From assembly GCA_020434415.1 (NCBI GenBank), contig JAGRAW010000005.1, positions 1 through 39,551 on the forward strand: 39,551 nucleotides of DNA. The letters are read 5' to 3'. Every line of letters starts with the position of its first letter. Position 1 is the first letter of the stretch. Below the pieces are notes generated by a model, which was not told where the DNA came from, searched no databases, and saw only the letters and a list, made by a program, of their open reading frames with translations. The DNA is from Bdellovibrionales bacterium. Its GTDB lineage: Bacteria; Bdellovibrionota_C; UBA2361; SZUA-149. Shown here one piece after another: positions 38,975-39,551 of the stretch. A program made the translations under genes and the position numbers.

Positions 38975-39196
38975 ATGCAAGGCGAACATGGGATAAAAGT
39001 CGCTGAAGGGCAGTGCGGCCTGTGTGCTCACTTTGGAGAGCACCGCCCCGACGACGTCAGCCTACAGCAAATTCGTGCTCAGCGAAGCGTGCCGGTTGAT
39101 TACAAAGAGGAATGCGGCCACCCGACTCACGCCAGGCTGCACCTATTGGTGACTGCTACCAGCGGGTGCGACGGGTTTACACCGGTGCCCGGCTAA
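38975..39196 (+). CDS. Small Cys-rich protein (73 aa)
   Basis: ATG 38975 was chosen because AGGAGGAAGGAG precedes it; the frame is open back to 38828 but the upstream part looks random. The protein reads CGLCAHFGEHRPDDVSLQQI near its N-terminus, then EECGHPTHARLHLL and ATSGCDGFTPVPG. C-x2-C, H and a later C-G-H and C arrangement suggests a zinc- or iron-binding mini-domain. I recall similar small proteins with C-G-L-C-x-H-F-G-E and S-G-C-D-G-F from planctomycete and deltaproteobacterial genomes, where they are hypothetical. It follows pbpC by 143 bp and may or may not share its transcript. Confidence 0.7.
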   Translation: MQGEHGIKVAEGQCGLCAHFGEHRPDDVSLQQIRAQRSVPVDYKEECGHPTHARLHLLVTATSGCDGFTPVPG

Positions 39197-39336
39197 TGCG
39201 GAGTAGTCAGCCGCGGACTACCTTGATCGACGTCTTGTTCGCGTTGGTGCGATAGAGGACTTTCACGGTTTTGCTTGACGGCTACCGTGCCGCGAGCGAC
39301 CCTGTGCCTGCTGATTAGTATCATCAGGAGGCCATC

Positions 39337-39551
39337 ATGACGTTGCGCAAATCTCACTCGGGCTCGAAATGCTCGGTTTCGCGTTCTGTCGCGATAACCG
39401 CGGCGTTGGTAGCATGTTCTTTCTTATCTTTCTCTTCCGGCGCTGCCCCTGCAGCGGCCCAGGTACTTATCGAGCCGCAGGCGAAGTCCCCGGCCGGCGG
39501 GTTTACTTTGGTTCCGGTTCTTTCATTCTCTGAAATCGAATACGAGGTTGA
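39337..39551 (+). CDS. N-terminus of an exported protein (runs off the window)
   Basis: ATG 39337 has CAGGAGG 7 bases upstream. The first roughly 41 residues form a long signal peptide (basic start TLRKSHSGSKCS, hydrophobic VAITAALVACSFLSF, cut near PAAA before QVLIEPQ). After that about 30 residues of mature protein are visible (FTLVPVLSFSEIEYEV), beta-like, with no recognisable motif. The hydrophobic core and the start of a strand-rich mature part suggest an outer-membrane or periplasmic protein. The family cannot be told from this piece. Confidence 0.6.
   Translation, partial: MTLRKSHSGSKCSVSRSVAITAALVACSFLSFSSGAAPAAAQVLIEPQAKSPAGGFTLVPVLSFSEIEYEV

Overview
The window looks like the chromosome of an uncultured bacterium of the deltaproteobacterial type (Myxococcota, Desulfobacterota or Binatota-like). 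This is inferred from gene content and order, not from any marker search. The main evidence is a type IV pilus block whose order on the minus strand (pilB, pilC, sensor/regulator, pilA, then a TPR protein, an ABC ATPase and an ABC permease) matches the Myxococcus xanthus pilB-pilC-pilS-pilR-pilA-pilG-pilH-pilI cluster. A CcmH-type protein with an unusual C-x7-C motif and a FecR/TPR/barrel plus CHASE2-cyclase pair fit the same view.

Positions 1-7.57 kb are accessory and decayed. They hold the frameshifted tail of an IS91-type transposase, a small protein with an anti-sigma-like zinc motif, a fragment of malic enzyme, a HEAT-like protein that may have lost its signal peptide to a frameshift, and a secreted CxC protein cut off by a short repeat. 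There is also an excisionase-type HTH pseudogene with two Trp-to-stop changes, a TPR membrane protein, strong hairpins, and a NYN-domain nuclease-like gene directly behind a terminator. A family of about 75-bp elements with ends GGACACCCA/TGGGTGTCC is scattered through the region, often at the edges of broken genes. The region stops at the 3' end of a tRNA-Asn gene (7576-7651).

Positions 7.6-13.3 kb are conserved housekeeping genes: a PNPOx-like flavoprotein, panD, an SseB-like protein, a HEAT protein, yacG, tRNA-Gly(CCC), a CcmH-like protein, a YqeY-like protein, a small conserved-looking protein and serine acetyltransferase.

Positions 13.4-22.75 kb are the type IV pilus block, all on the minus strand. 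Its regulator is one fused polypeptide: a PilS-like membrane and PAS input half joined directly to a PilR-like sigma-54 activator, with no histidine kinase and no receiver domain. I find -24/-12 (sigma-54) promoters upstream of pilA and pilB. A cluster of inverted TGACAAA sites lies 165-230 bp upstream of the predicted pilA start point, a good candidate enhancer. Sensor, activator, enhancer and promoters together look like a self-contained one-protein version of PilS/PilR control.

Positions 22.9-24.9 kb encode the two-step agmatine-to-putrescine route (aguB, aguA). Positions 24.94-25.34 kb are a repeat island that carries the same GGACACCCA word in a 44-bp tandem array and a 96-bp duplication.

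Positions 25.5-38.8 kb carry a secreted FecR-TPR-barrel protein followed 3 bp later by a CHASE2 adenylate/guanylate cyclase, then a 1907-residue alpha-2-macroglobulin overlapping penicillin-binding protein 1C. The window ends with a small Cys-rich protein and the start of a secreted protein that runs off the edge.
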